In this document: positions 11,032 to 22,511 of the stretch, in pieces
Layout: each line of letters begins with the position of its first letter
Position numbering within the stretch: the first letter of the stretch is position 1
From: Liolophura sinensis
Taxonomy: Eukaryota; Mollusca; Polyplacophora; Chitonida; Chitonidae
DNA: 64,000 nt
NCBI RefSeq assembly: GCF_032854445.1
Contig: NC_088298.1
Span: 23,209,295 to 23,273,294 of the forward strand
Direction: 5' to 3'
Notes under the pieces: model-generated
Told to the model about the DNA's origin: nothing
The model's input: only the letters and a program-made list of their open reading frames with translations
Database searches by the model: none
Made by a program: the position numbers and the translations under genes

Positions 11032-11760
11032 ATGTTCGTCCACGTATGGAGAGCTTACCGACCCGACGTTTCCCTTTACTCGACCAAAGAAGATGTCATC
11101 CTCAACTACCTTACCAACTGTCAAAACCTGGTAGAAGCCATCTCAGACATCGACATGTTGCTGGTGGCAGCCAAGGCACCATCACTACCTTGGGAGGCGG
11201 GGCATTGGTCGAGTACCCCTTGCCCAGTACTGTCAAAGCCCTCAACGTGCTCAACCTAGAGATGTCATAGATTCTCCACGACACGACCCTCTTGCACGTT
11301 GAAAAAAACAGCGGTATCACCACATCCCTCAACGGTACCGTGCGTTTCAAGATCAATACCAAGCCGCGCAGCACCCAAGTCCGACGAACGCACCCACCGC
11401 CAAGTCCACCGGTAGTTTGAGCGAGGGGTGAGCGTCCTCATCGCTTTAGGGCGAAAGGCTGCTCTGCTTTGGGGCGACACCGAGCAATCAACGATCGCTG
11501 GCGCGATTGTGTGCGGGATAAGATGGACACACTACCCGGTCTCTGCCCGCCCGTTCTCGCTCTCCCCCCTACGTGTACACCACTCCTCCTACTTTCACGT
11601 ATATCACCAAAAGCACTACCACCACTACGCCACGCAGACGACCCCAGGGACAACAGCGGAGACCGGACTGCGTCCGCCTCCAGCCATCGTACCCCCCGTG
11701 AAAGTGTATTCCGGCGCCAGATGGAAAGACGGTCAGTCCGCCCGGAGGAGATCACCTCAC
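11032..11760 (+). pseudogene. Broken ORF upstream of Polinton minor capsid gene
   Basis: Two overlapping plus frames (from 11032 and 11046) are continued by a longer one at 11469-11777. They look like one gene with frameshifts: blocks include TITTLGGGALVEYPLPST and, after a stop, NGTVRFKIN. It sits head-to-tail with the minor capsid gene, in the same GC-rich style. I do not recognise a function. It could be another virion gene or the 5' part of the minor capsid unit. Confidence 0.35.
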
Positions 11761-11764
11761 CAAC

Positions 11765-12530
11765 ATGTTTTACGTGACGCTGCCCAGTTATAGCTCGCTC
11801 GACTACTTCCCCAGCAATACCTTGACACATTTCACCACCAAATCGCCACAGCCCATGCATTTGAGTGGCGACTGGGAATGTGGGTTGGTAAATACACAAT
11901 ACCCCCGCACCTGGTTCATCATGCGACAAGACGAGATGTGGTACGTCTTAGACTCCAAAGACGACTCGTACAGAGCTAAGCATAAGTTAACATTGCTAGC
12001 AAGCTATTACCCTTCACTCAACGAGCTCGCCAAGGGCCCGACAGACTTCTTGACCAAAACAAACATCGCTATACTCAAAGCTCACGTCGGTGATTTGAAG
12101 TTCATTGTCAGTGATGTACAGCGTGATACAGCGTGCGGTTTCGGAGACAACTGGGGCTCAGTTTCAGCCCACGTCTGAAGCAGCAGATCAATTTACCTTG
12201 CGACTGAATAATGTGGCCGGTGAATTTGATGCAGATCGGTGCCGAGGATTTACATGCCACCACACCAACGCTGTACGTGTACACGGACATTGTCGAACCA
12301 CGAGTGGTGGGAGAAAAGCTGGCGCCACTGCTGCGGCTGGACACCACGAAAGGAAGTACGGACAGTACATCCTCAAGACCTTGTGGAATACATCCCCGTC
12401 TGGCGCAAGCATTTCTCGACGGTGGAAATTGATATTGGGGACGACAACCCGTCCCATTTAAACGCGGTAAAGTGGTGCTGACACTTCACTTAAAGCGCTT
12501 TACCTTTGCAATGAGTGTCATAGACAACCC
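11765..12530 (+). pseudogene. Polinton minor capsid (PX/penton-like) pseudogene
   Basis: The first 137 residues from the ATG at 11765 are open. They begin with the MFY-LPS pattern followed by GDWE-GL-...YPRTW, typical of the Polinton PX protein, the putative penton or minor capsid subunit. After a frameshift at about 12170 the later blocks LYVYTDIVEPRVVGEKLAPLLRL and VEIDIGDDN appear in other frames, ending near a VVLTLHLK-like strand at about 12490. The product would sit at capsid vertices. At least three frame breaks. The family assignment is by pattern and position. Confidence 0.65.
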
Positions 12531-12540
12531 CGCCATGTAG

Positions 12541-12850
12541 CGATCCTACATCCACTATTACAGCAAGCAAGCTAGCGGAGGAGGGTTACCTGTGTTTCGC
12601 GGCCCTTTTGTACAGCGCACGGCTTGCTTCATCAAAATGGCGCAGCCCTTGTTAAAGCCTGCTACGCGAGCGTCGGGAAAACTGCGTTACGTACCGGGCT
12701 GAAAGTCATAGACGACGTTTGGGATGGAGCACCGGTGAGCCAGGCCTTGAAACGATGCGTTGTAGAGCGGGGAAACAGTTGCTGGTCAAAGCCGGTGCTA
12801 TGCCAGGCTCAGGGTGCGGACCAAACTAAACGGGGTTAGAGGGAAGCCTA
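12541..12850 (+). pseudogene. Small Polinton capsid-associated gene, broken
   Basis: A short basic reading frame downstream of the minor capsid carries a GGGLPVFRG-like motif near its start (12575-12600) and alternating basic and hydrophobic segments (ALLKPA, GKLRYV, GLKVIDDVW) split over two frames. Polintons have a small basic protein with this glycine motif between the minor and major capsid genes, thought to be virion-internal. Function is inferred from position only. A low-complexity HRSHSSPVR repeat follows at 12866-12930 without an assigned role. Confidence 0.45.
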
Positions 12851-13012
12851 TAAAACGTCCAACGCACCGCTCCCACTCGTCACCTGTACGCATGACCGAG
12901 AAGACACACCGCTCACACTCGTCACCTATCCGTTGGGCCAAGAAGACGCCCGCTCTCCCGCAAACTCCGACTCACCAGATCACGCTCCGCGCCGGATAGT
13001 TTTAGCCAACGC

Positions 13013-14120
13013 CATGGCTCACCACCACGTGGAGTGTTGCCCTCCGGTGAGAAGTGACTATGATTTGTAGACACTTACTTGGACTTGGTCAATACCATGT
13101 TGTACGTAAAGGCGAAAATCGTCGACGGGGAGGGCGAGGTCTTGGAGGCCAGCAAGAGTTTAGCTCCGACTAATCTGTGGCTGCACTGGCGGTGACAACA
13201 GGTCGACGTTCCCCATGAACGACAAACTCATCACCGCTTCAACCAACATGAACCCGTACCGCACCTACTTGGAAACGTTGTTGTCTTACGGCGCAGAGGC
13301 CAAGAACACCCAGCTGTCCTCCGCCTTATGGTACACGGATACCTCAGGCCTGTTTGACCAAACGGATGATACCAACACGGGCATCACGGCCCAAAGTCCA
13401 TATACATGCTGGGGCGCCTGCACTGCGATATGTTCCTGCAACGGCGTCACTTGCTCAACAACGTGATTGTCCGCATCCGACTCACCCGATCCATGGACGC
13501 GTTTGCCTTGATGTCCCTTGAGGCGGGTCCCCACTACATAACCCGCTTGGAGGAGGTGTTGATCTTTGTGCCCAGTGAAAGTCAACAGCGGTGTTCAACT
13601 GGGGCATTTGAAAGCGTTCGCCAAAACCCCTGGCAAGTACCCTATCCGCCGCGTCCTCACAAAGTATTTCTCCGTGCCTAAAGGCCACCCTCATCAACGA
13701 ACATAACCTTTTCCTGGGCAGCTTACCGACACGTTTAGTGGCGGGATGCGTGAGCAACACAGCTTTTGAAGAGAGCTACGATAAGAACCCGTTCTATTTC
13801 CAGCACTTGTACACAAAAGTCGTCGCCGTGCATGTCCACAGACGTCATATTCCTGCCAAGCCCCTGACACCTAACTTTGAGAACAAGACTGTCGACAAAA
13901 AGTACATGAACCTCTTCACCAACACAGGGAAAAGTGTTTCACGACGACAGGAACTCCATCCTTCACACCACGTTCGCCAGAGGCAACACGCTGCTTTGAT
14001 CATCACCTGAATCTGGTCCAGAAAGGCGATTTGCGTCTGGAGATGCGGTTTGCCAGACCACTGCCGGAAACCATTAACGTGGTGTGTTACGCCGAATTCA
14101 ACAATATTACCGAAACAGAC
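13013..14120 (+). pseudogene. Polinton major capsid protein pseudogene
   Basis: Starts at the ATG at 13013 (MAHHHVEC...), then loses about 40 codons by deletion. Blocks in successive frames are DTYLDLVNTMLYVKAK (13060s), MNDKLITASTNMNPYRTYLETLLSYG (split here as two motifs, 13215 on), the strand GRLHCDMFLQ (13410s), YPIRRVLTKYF (13640s), VAGCVSNTAF (13740s) and the C-terminal YAEFNNITETD (14095). These are hallmarks of the Polinton double-jelly-roll major capsid. I count at least six frame changes. Its end touches the left terminal repeat of the inserted element at 14122. Confidence 0.8.
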
Positions 14121-14121
14121 A

Positions 14122-16667
14122 AATATAAGCGTCATGTCCGACATTCATATACCATTCTTAGTCCGTAAAGGGCGTTCCAGGTCGATAATCGCAACATCCA
14201 TTTCCAAAACAACGTTTAACACTAGCTCCCAAAGACAAAGGTATGTAAGAAATTATACAAGTAGGAAATAAAGCCTGGCAGACAGTGGATATTCAAGGAT
14301 AGTGAATTCCATATCAGAGTTCAAATTCGTAGTCCATGAATGAGTTCCAGGTCAAATAACAATTAAACAAGTATCTCAGTCCGCTTTGATTGCAACTGTT
14401 CATAAAGGCATCATGCAGATGTAATGACCATGGCTGCCTTTACTGCCACTAGTCCCGGGTTAAGCGATATTAGATACAGTTCGAAAATGACGAGCGTTAC
14501 AGACCTTAACCGAATAGATTGTGATTCAAAAGTCACGGACGATTACGCCTTTGCTGTTAATATGTAAAGATCTCATACTACACGAGGCGCCATCTATGAC
14601 GTTACACATGACTTGCTGCTCTGTATAAAAGCTGTCTACAAGATAGATGGTTACAATGGGCAACCAGTGCCATCTTTGTTGTTACATGCCATGTACGCGA
14701 TAGATATGCACGCAGGGATAACAGCGCCGTCTATGTGGTTGATCACAATGCAGATCGCCAGAGATTCTGAACTCTCTGTCCATACCTGCCAACGAGAGTG
14801 TAAAATTTGTAAAATTTGAAAAACTTAGAATAAAGACGTTTGATGGAGTATCCTTCAAAAACCACTTTTTGAACTAACAACTTGTGACGCAGATTAAAGT
14901 CATCACAATTAACGCAAGATTTGACAAATGCTACAAGGCGAGATATGTATACGCCATATGCAGGACCCTTTGGTATATTGCTATCCAAAATAAGGATAAT
15001 CTACAATATCAAAATTGAAATTATCCCTTTTGTCTTTAAGGTGGCGTGAAAGGAGACCTTGTTCGTCTTTGTACAGATATAGAGATATAAGATGTACCAT
15101 CAGGACTATCTGTTGTCTCCTTTAAATCCAATGAAGGCGGATAGATTTCCTTTACCGCTTCAGCAGTTTAGGGGTTATTTAACGCCAGTAGATCATCAAT
15201 ATACCGATTGGTAAATGAAAAGGATCGAGCTTTAAAGATATTACTTTTAAGTAATTTCTGCACATAGTCGTATTCATATGAAAACAGGTATAGGTCTGCC
15301 AAAAGAGGCGCACAATTTGTACCCATTGGAATACCTATGCACTGTTGGTAAATGGTATCCCTCGAATTTCACATAGATGTTATTAATGAGAAATTCAAAT
15401 AATTCAATAAATAATGTAGCATCCCATGAGCGATAACCTTTATAAATAGTAGAACTAAAGAAAGCCGTATTGCTTCTGACGTTAATGTAACGGTGACCTG
15501 TTTTAGTAAATACCGAGACAACTAACTACAATATTCTTTCAACAAGATGTTTGTGAGGAATCGTAGTATAGAGAACAGAGAAATGCCATGTGGATCCGTC
15601 TTTGTACGGTATATGCATATGAGCATCAAGTTTTTCTGTAAGACGTTTGGAGTTGTTAAGAATCCACATGCAGCTGACACCCGAATGTTTAGTTATGGCA
15701 CAACAATACATATTCCAAAATGACTTTACTTTTTGTAACTCTCTCGTAAGTAGGGTTGACAAGGGTTTGGTGGTACAACTTCTTGAACCTGCAATAAACC
15801 GAGCCTTGTATGGGGATTTATGCATTTTAGGAATCCAATAAAGTTGTGGTATTTGCGTATGACGGGTAGGTATATTTATGCGCCTTTCTTTAAGAAGGGT
15901 TTTGTGTTTGTTAAATAGTTCCTCCAGAGTACATGTAGTAGCAGAATACGTGGATGTTGTTGTAGATGTACATAGCTCTTAAACAAGAATTTGATAATGA
16001 TAATTCTTGCAAATAAAAATGACATTATTAGGAACCTTGTCTGCTACAGTGATGATAAATTAACTATGAAGGTCAGCGAGTGTTTCTTGCACAGTGGGAT
16101 CCTTCCAAACCTGTTTAACTTTTTGTAGAGCATCAATGTCTAGACGGTGTATAGCTAAACTAACCTTCTTTTTGACAATCTCAAGCCAATCGTTCAGTAC
16201 CGAAGAATCCACTTTCTCCCGTTTTGACCATTTTTTAACACGTTCCTTAAGTGCCGAGATGATATTTTGTTTGTTTTAACGTTTTACCGGTTGTGAGATT
16301 GGCGAGTGCATCGACGTGCTGAAGACGGAAGGGTAAGTCACACACTGTGGTAAAAACCGAACGGTTTCAGCACTGGGTCAAACACCGCAGCGCTTTATAC
16401 CATTTGGCTACGCGGCGATGCTCCCGTTTTGTGCTGACACATCGCCTAAAGGACTATATTTTTGTCGGTTTATTGGCCACCGACACGATACGTATACCCG
16501 AAAGATCGGATCCACTCACCGTTTTTTTTTTAATTTATCCACCCCCGCATGACAGTCCCACCGGCCAGGTTGAAGTCTTAAACGTTGTTTTGAAAATAGA
16601 TCTTGCGATTATCGACTAGGAAACGCCCTTTACGGACTACGAATGGTATAAGAATGTCGGATATGAC
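14122..16667. mobile_element. TIR element A carrying a Penelope-like reverse transcriptase
   Basis: The ends are inverted repeats of about 95 bp (14122-14220 and 16570-16667), both starting near ATATAAGCGTCAT; the right end lacks the last 7-9 bases. Inside, on minus, is a reverse-transcriptase pseudogene. The element lies exactly between the Polinton major capsid and protease. Element B (22512-23780) is the same element in opposite orientation minus about 1.1 kb (A positions 15181-16289). No target-site duplication is obvious. It looks like a DNA-transposon-style unit that has swallowed, or evolved around, a Penelope-type gene. Confidence 0.8.
14743..16279 (-). pseudogene. Penelope-like reverse transcriptase, broken
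   Basis: Reading leftwards from 16279: an N-terminal helical region, then YWIPKMHKSPYKARFIAGS (15826-15770), GVSCMWILNNS, FSVLYTTIPH (the first catalytic motif region), the active-site box RYIDDLLALNN (about 15200), DLYLYKDE and the C-terminal SNIPKGPAYGVYISRLV with GRYGQ (14988-14760). This order and these motifs fit Penelope-like element reverse transcriptases. The YIDD catalytic pair survives, but several stops and frameshifts break the gene and no GIY-YIG endonuclease follows inside the TIRs. Confidence 0.8.
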
Positions 16668-16669
16668 CG

Positions 16670-17104
16670 GGACCACCTCCCTTACCAAATGGCTAACACA
16701 CCCTGGGCCTGCGTGATGAACACAGACACGTGCCTCCGCTCCGAGCAACAGTAGACAGCCGTTTTCATAGACGTGTTCCCGAACTCACCCCGTCGACTCC
16801 GGGAAGAATACTTTGATCTGTACGGGCTGCCACTCCTCCACACCAATATCACCTTAACCGGAGGACACACCACTGGACGTGGAATGATCGGCGGCTGCAG
16901 AGTCTGTACACGGCCGTGTGCGGACAATACTGTGTGTATTACTTAACCCAGCAGACTCGAGGTCGTCCCATGGACGCTATTGTACATACGTTGGACACGC
17001 TGTGCACGACCTATGATAACGACTTAATGGTGTTCGATTGGGTGGACCGCCAGTTTGGAGTCCATCCCCCGCTTTTTCTCACTCCACCAAACAGTGGGCT
17101 GTAA
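16670..17104 (+). pseudogene. Polinton adenain-like cysteine protease remnant
   Basis: Blocks on plus are HLPYQMANTPWACVMNTD, TAVFIDVFPNS, EEYFDLYGLPLL and, after a frameshift at about 16885, RRLQSLYTAVCGQYCVYYL with DFDWVD-like VFDWVDRQFG at the end. The W-A-F/D then EYFDS-YG and finally CGQYC-YYL pattern is that of the adenovirus-type maturation protease (C5 family) of Polintons; the catalytic Cys region is visible at about 16918. The N-terminus with the catalytic His is lost where element A inserted. One stop lies in the AVFIDV block. Confidence 0.7.
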
Positions 17105-17148
17105 TAACGTTCTTTCCATGTTTTTTTTTTCTGTTCGACATGTTATGA

Positions 17149-17207
17149 AATAAAGATAAAGAGAAAAATGACACTCGCACACAGTGGTTTTTTGAGTTGT
17201 ATTTATT
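17149..17207. terminator. Paired polyadenylation signals at convergent 3' ends
   Basis: AATAAA on plus at 17149-17154 follows the protease. AATAAA on minus (17202-17207) follows the polymerase. The 50-bp spacing gives each convergent Polinton gene its own 3' end. Confidence 0.55.
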
Positions 17208-17259
17208 TTAGCTTTAAAGGCAACACATCATAAGAGCCATGATATATAACCGTCGGTGA

Positions 17260-20200
17260 TACTCAGGTCAAATATCCAGGTAGGTCGTGCTCACACGGTC
17301 CGGCAGTACTTTGTGCTTCCCGTAAAAATAAGTGAAAATCAGGTTTAACCAAGGGTTCCCAGTCTGGGTCAAACCAGTAATCACAATCTCACGTCTCACA
17401 ATACTGCCGGTCAGACTTGTCAAAGAATCGTGCCATAAAATCGTAAGAGAAATCCAACATACGGAGTTTGGCGTAATGGTATACCATATTTCTTATTTGC
17501 AATGGCAGGTTGTAAAGAATGGTCCTCTTGCTGCTCACCACTTCGCAGGACTGGTGTCGTTATCAATTTGCTCGACGGTAAGGTACCCTACACTCTCCAG
17601 TAACTTGCGCGTCTTCGCCAGGTCACAGATTTTCACATCCACATGTCGGTCTTCGTTTGTTAGGGTTTTGCCAAAACCAGAATTTCCCAACAACTTCAAA
17701 GTTTCCCTGATGAGAGTCTTGGAAGGGTCAGCGTCAACTTGTTGCCGGGCTTGGGTGACGGCGTCAGCAAATGTTTGGAAGGCTTGCTCGAGCGTGTACT
17801 CCATCACTTGATAGACACGGGTCACTACCAACCCGTGTGCAAGGTACCATTGCAGTAACGGGGTGGCCAGCCAAACATACTCCCCATCAACATTTGCCTG
17901 GAACTGGGTATGATGTTATTAACCAGCGCGAACTCCGCCATGGTGGGCCTATGTGCTCCCAGCTCAGATCTATGTTTTTAAATATGGGTGGACCTTCCGC
18001 AAAGTCTGCTTTGAGATGGTCTGGCTACTGGATGTCACATTTTGACGAAGCCAAACAACCGGCCTCGGTTCCACCAGCTGAGCATGCGCCGTGGGCTGTT
18101 GCTGCGACGGGGGTAAGGCGCAACGCTGCAGACAGGCGCACAAGGCCGCGTTCGTTTTCCGCAGGCGAAAGAACTCGCACTCCCATATGGACAATAGCTC
18201 AGACCCCTGGGACTGGACGTACGCTTCGTTGTTGTCCACTTCTCGGCGCAAGTCTTGAGGTGTCAGCCCTCGTCTGTCGTTGTAGCGCAGCTCTCCCTGG
18301 CTTGGTTGATTCAGGTGACAGCCGTGGTCGTAGTAATAGCAACTGTGAAACTGGAAGACGGTGGGACGTCCGTCTATGTGAACCCGTCTACAGTTAAGCC
18401 AGTGGCGGATGGGTAACCCAAGCTGGTGCGACTGCTAGTCCAGCCCTTTTTAGCCAGACGCGTGCCGGAAGCAACGAACTTCTCCCCGTCACGTCGCCAT
18501 CGGTTGTAGTGACCCGCAGGCATGGGTGAGACAAGGCAGGCCAAGTACAAAGCGTTAAAATCAAACCCAACGATCGGCTGACAGAGCTCACCTCTCCGTA
18601 TACGTGTCACTCCTCGTTCATGGTAACTATGGAAAACGATGCTCGGTCAGCCAACGATGTTTTTCTTCACAGTCGTGAATGTCTTTGTCTTTCTCACAAA
18701 TGAGCGTGAACACGGAGCGCAAATCGTGAAACAACTAGCGGAGGGTGAGCCCTGGTATGCTGATACAGTCTTTGAATACGTCGACGTGCATGGTTTTGTA
18801 GAACACCACCATCTTCCCCGCCGCCTCCAGCAAGTCTTTTTACGGTAAGCATGCCGAGCTTCTTCCACGTCTTCTGCAGGGTCACAAGTCTCGGCGTCCG
18901 TGCACGGTTGGTGGGTGAGATCGTTATCGAAAGCGTGGCGAGGTGGGAGCTCCGTTTCGTCCAGCCGGGCGAAGGAGTCCATGTAGCTGTAACAAATGTT
19001 ACCTTTGATGACCCGGCAGTCATAAGATTTAACCCACTTGTCGTGACTGTAATTAGGGGCCAAGTAATTTCGAATGTCCAGAAGTTTCAGCTGAGGAGTG
19101 GTGAGGGACATGTTATTGCTGTTAAGCTTGATGACACACTCCAAATCACCGGGCTTGACCAAGCGGTGGTAAAGTTGTTGCTTGATCAAGTTCAGGTCGT
19201 AATTACCCGAGTTGAAGCCGACGACGGAGAGCTGGTTTTTATAGGCGATGAATCTGTCCCGCACCCGCCGAGTTTAAGACGGTTTGATGTTGTTGGGAGC
19301 GATGCGCTCTTCCAACTGGCCTAGGATGTAGGCGTAACGCTCTGTGAGATAGGCGATATTTATCTCGCTGATGGTATTGAAGTAGACGAGAGCGTGGGGA
19401 TCACCGGTAGAGATGAAGCACAAGGGCTGGTCGTAGTCAGGCACATTGCAGGTCACGCTGACAATTATGGGGATGGGACGTCCATTCCGTTGAGCCGGTA
19501 ATCGCTTCGACCACTGGGACCAGGTAAGCTTCGAAGTCGTAACATGCTCGGTAAGGGAATGTTCCGTCGTCACCTCCCCGTTTGACCGTGCTGTCGTATT
19601 TAATACGGTTTACTAAACGTCTTATGACACACTTCACACGTGTAAGATTGGGTGTAACGAGCCGTGTCCTTCATGTAGCTGAAATGCTGATTGTGAATGT
19701 TTAACCGCATGATAAAAGTAGAGTGCTGTGCACTGCGATGGACGAGTTGAGCCGAGTAAAAGTTGTCCATGGGGAGGAGCTGGTACACTTGAATGTTAAT
19801 GTTGAATAGGCTCTCCACCTCGTCCAGCGCACTGAGAGGTAGACTGCGGAAATGCCTGGGCTCCATCTCTACCGCCCCCAGATAAATTCGGTGGTGATGC
19901 CGAGCCTGGTTCTCGCAGTTTTTGGGGGTTGGCCTTGTCTAGATGGACGGCCAAACGCAGAAATAAACACAAATGGTCCTTGTAAGGTCCATCAGTTCCT
20001 CCTACTAGCGTGTGCAGTCCCTTGTTATCCTGCAGGTAAGACGGCAACGTTACCTTGCCCTCACCGATGGGCTGATGGGGTAGTTTGTGAACATAAAGCA
20101 ACACGTTATTCAAGAGATCTACGATCCATTTTGTATTGGGACGTTGTTGCTGCGCATCAAGATGGGTGAGGAGCCCGCGCATGTCAGCTCGGCTCGCCAC

Positions 20201-20640
20201 GTGGTATGGAGAGTCGAGTGCCCAGGAATTATTGTTGTTGTCGTAAAAGCAACGCACCTGTCCCGTCCCCTTGTGGCGAAGGATGTAACCGAAGCTGTGG
20301 TTGACGGTGAACGCTATGGGCTGGTCGTCATAGATAGCTTTCAGATACTCGTCCATGGCTCCGAAATTGCTGAGCCGGTTGTTGTAGAGTTCCTTCACCG
20401 GCCTACCGCGATGGAAATTCTGCCCATAGAGTTGCCGTATATCACTCTCACTTGCACTGTTAAGGCAGAGTTGGGTTGGGTTGGGTCCAGGGTTGGGTTG
20501 GGTCGGTTTGTGAGTGGCTTGCTGGGGATCTTCCTCTTTTTGTTGTTTGACTCATCCGTCTCTAGACTTGCTGGAACCCGTCACTGGAGCTGGCTTCATT
20601 TACGGGGAAAGCGGGTTTCTGTAACACAGAAGCATGCATA
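17260..20640 (-). pseudogene. Polinton protein-primed family B DNA polymerase, broken
   Basis: Reading leftwards from about 20640: N-terminal region (open 20398-19796), a zinc-knuckle-like TCEVCHKTF (about 19610), exonuclease motif I CYDFEAYL (about 19530), motif II VVGFNSGNYDLNLI (about 19210), TPQLKLLDIRNYLAP (about 19090), polymerase motif A GFDFNALYLACL (about 18560), VWLATPLLQWYL (17875), motif B LLGNSGFGKT (17690) and a YCE block where motif C should be (about 17390). There motif C is ruined by a stop and D-C-D-Y. At least six frame changes occur. This enzyme would replicate the element from a terminal protein primer. Confidence 0.85.
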
Positions 20641-20812
20641 GTATGGTATAGTATAACTTTAGTATAGTATAACTGTAGTATAGTATAGCACAGTATAGTA
20701 TATTATACTATAGTATAGTATAGTATCGTATAGCTATAGTATCGTAAAACTATAGAGGAGTATAACTATAATATTGTATAACTATAATATTGTATAACTA
20801 TAATATATTGAT
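20640..20812. repeat. TATAG-rich simple repeat
   Basis: About 170 bp of imperfect AGTATAGTATA units abut the polymerase N-terminus. Both strands can form many short hairpins (TATAGTATAC-like). No function can be read from it. Confidence 0.85.
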
Positions 20813-21750
20813 TTTTCTCTAACGGGCCATTAAGGAATGTGGGCGGCTTATAATTATACTATTGGGAGTTGCAGCAGTGACGCATATAAACACCAATATA
20901 TTTACATATCTATTTTTTAATTTTAATATCTACATATAATTTAGTATATTTTGGGAGGACCAAGGAGGATATAACAAATGCATATTAATAATACACGGTC
21001 TTCGGGACCTGTGGGAGCCAGGGAAGATGAAGAGGGCAGTGAAGCGTTGGAGGGTGAATTTGATGGAATTTCACCGAGTGAGCGTCGGAGACTCTCCGGT
21101 GCCGTTTACATCGTCCCAAGAATTCTTACCATGTACATGTGCATTTAATACTCATCTTCGTTAAAGCCATGGGAGAGGGAGCGGCTTGTTGAATCCGAGT
21201 AGACTAAACCTGAGCGGAGTGGGGCGGAGAAGGCATGTTGAGATGCTGGCCTCGCCCACGTCCCCAACTCTTTCAAACAGTCTTAAGGCTGCTCAGCTCA
21301 ATTATTCCAAAACCCAGCCAGAGACACTTAACCCCGGAGCAGGAGGTGAACACACACACACCGCCCACGCGGATGCGGATAATAATAAATGTAGCCCAAT
21401 GCTAATACCAGCCTCGATCATCCAGCACAACCCCGCCCGCCCCAAACAGACAGGGAGAACAGGAAAGGGGCGAGCAATACTCGGCACTCGGGCGACGTCC
21501 AGCCTTCACCAATGAGACTCGCTCGGGTACTTCTACCACAAAGCGGTGTAGGACGAGGTAGGCAAACAGCGGATGAAACGAGCTCCACAAGAGATATGCT
21601 ACCTGCGACCGTCTGACAGATTCCTCCTAGATATATGCATGATGATGATCATCATCATCATAATAATAATAATAATAATAATATAAGAATAATAACTTTT
21701 CTCTCAACGCTTTTTTCATCAGTCTTTAGAGCGGTGATAACGGTGGCAAC
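20813..21750. other. Unassigned stretch
   Basis: AT-rich until 21000, then a GC-richer block 21180-21590 with two antiparallel open frames of about 105 codons and no recognisable motif. Short (ATG/ATC)n and (AAT)n runs lie at 21638-21690. It may hold the lost end of the Polinton. Confidence 0.4.
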
Positions 21751-21779
21751 ATTATGAGAGAATCCATGATTCTGCCCGT

Positions 21780-22335
21780 TGGTGTGATGACGTTGCGAGC
21801 AGTGTGCTCGCTTCTCCTAGACCGTGGTTTCCTATTGTCTTCCCGCCACATGTTTTGTGCCGTGCATCTACTGGTGTCGAACCAAATGTCCCATTCCCTT
21901 CCGGCCGAACATGCAGCCAACTCGGCCCTGTACCAGCGCTCTCTCTCTCTTTCTTTGTGCCATGCACCTGCTGGTGTCGTACCAAATATCCCATTCTCTT
22001 TCTCCCGCGAATATAGCCAACACGGTCCTGTACCAGCACTCTCTCTCTCTTTTCCGTGCATCTGCTGGTGTCGGACCAAATGTCCCATTCTCTTCCGGCC
22101 GCGAATGTAGCCAACACGGTCCTGTAGCGGCACTTTCTCTCTCTCTCTCTCTCTCTTTTCCGTGCATCTGCTGGTGTCGGACCAAATGTCCCATTCTCTT
22201 CCGGCCGCAAATGTAACCAACACGGTCCTATAACAGCACTCTCTCTCTCTTTTCTCCGTGCATCTGCTGGTGTCAGACCAAAAGTCCCAGTCTCTTCCGG
22301 CCGCACATGCAGCCCCCTCGGTCCTGTACCAGCAA

Positions 22336-22397
<62 letters not shown>

Positions 22398-22511
22398 AAC
22401 AGAAGTTTGGGCTGTTGACAGGGCGGATGTGGTGTCCTCAATGCAAGTATCGATAACGTCTTAGCCGACCTTCGATTTTCGCATCCTCTGTGAAAGGCGC
22501 ACCCCTTTAGC
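21780..22511 (-). repeat. Zinc-finger-derived GA-rich minisatellite
   Basis: Five diverged units of about 90-110 bp read on minus as MGHLVRHQQMHGKERE-type segments (C2H2 second half, L-x2-H-x3-H) separated by GA/CT runs in the linker. Units begin near 21858, 21962, 22052, 22162 and 22258. The CT run at 22338-22395 is a pure expansion of the linker codons. A sixth unit lies beyond element B at about 23822. Long open frames here result from the repeat and are not an intact gene. Confidence 0.65.
22338..22395. repeat. (CT)n microsatellite
   Basis: Almost pure CT for about 58 bp, within the zinc-finger-derived array. Confidence 0.95.

Larger units (their letters stand above)
10800..20640. mobile_element. 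Degenerate Polinton/Maverick (adintovirus-like) element
   Basis: Gene content and order are those of Polintons, large self-synthesising DNA transposons related to adintoviruses: minor capsid, small capsid-associated gene, double-jelly-roll major capsid and adenain-type protease on plus, then a convergent family B DNA polymerase on minus. A packaging ATPase and the retroviral-type integrase were not found, and no confident terminal repeats were seen. GC content is higher than in the flanks. Every gene has frameshifts or stops and a 2.5-kb mobile element splits the block at 14122-16667. The outer limits are approximate. Confidence 0.85.

Noticed and set aside
11438-11929. 163-codon open frame on minus
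   Set aside because: Arg/Gly/Ser-rich antisense of GC-rich Polinton capsid-region sequence; the plus strand carries the recognisable minor capsid start.
12866-12930. HRSHSSPVR/HRSHSSPIR repeat as an SR-type protein
   Set aside because: A short local duplication inside a broken Polinton interval with no start or partner exon.
16347-16619. 90-codon frame, and its inverted twin at 22568-22837, as a Polinton gene
   Set aside because: At first it seemed to lead into the protease, but both are parts of the TIR element (the DLAIID-like peptide is translated TIR) and occur at sites without a protease.
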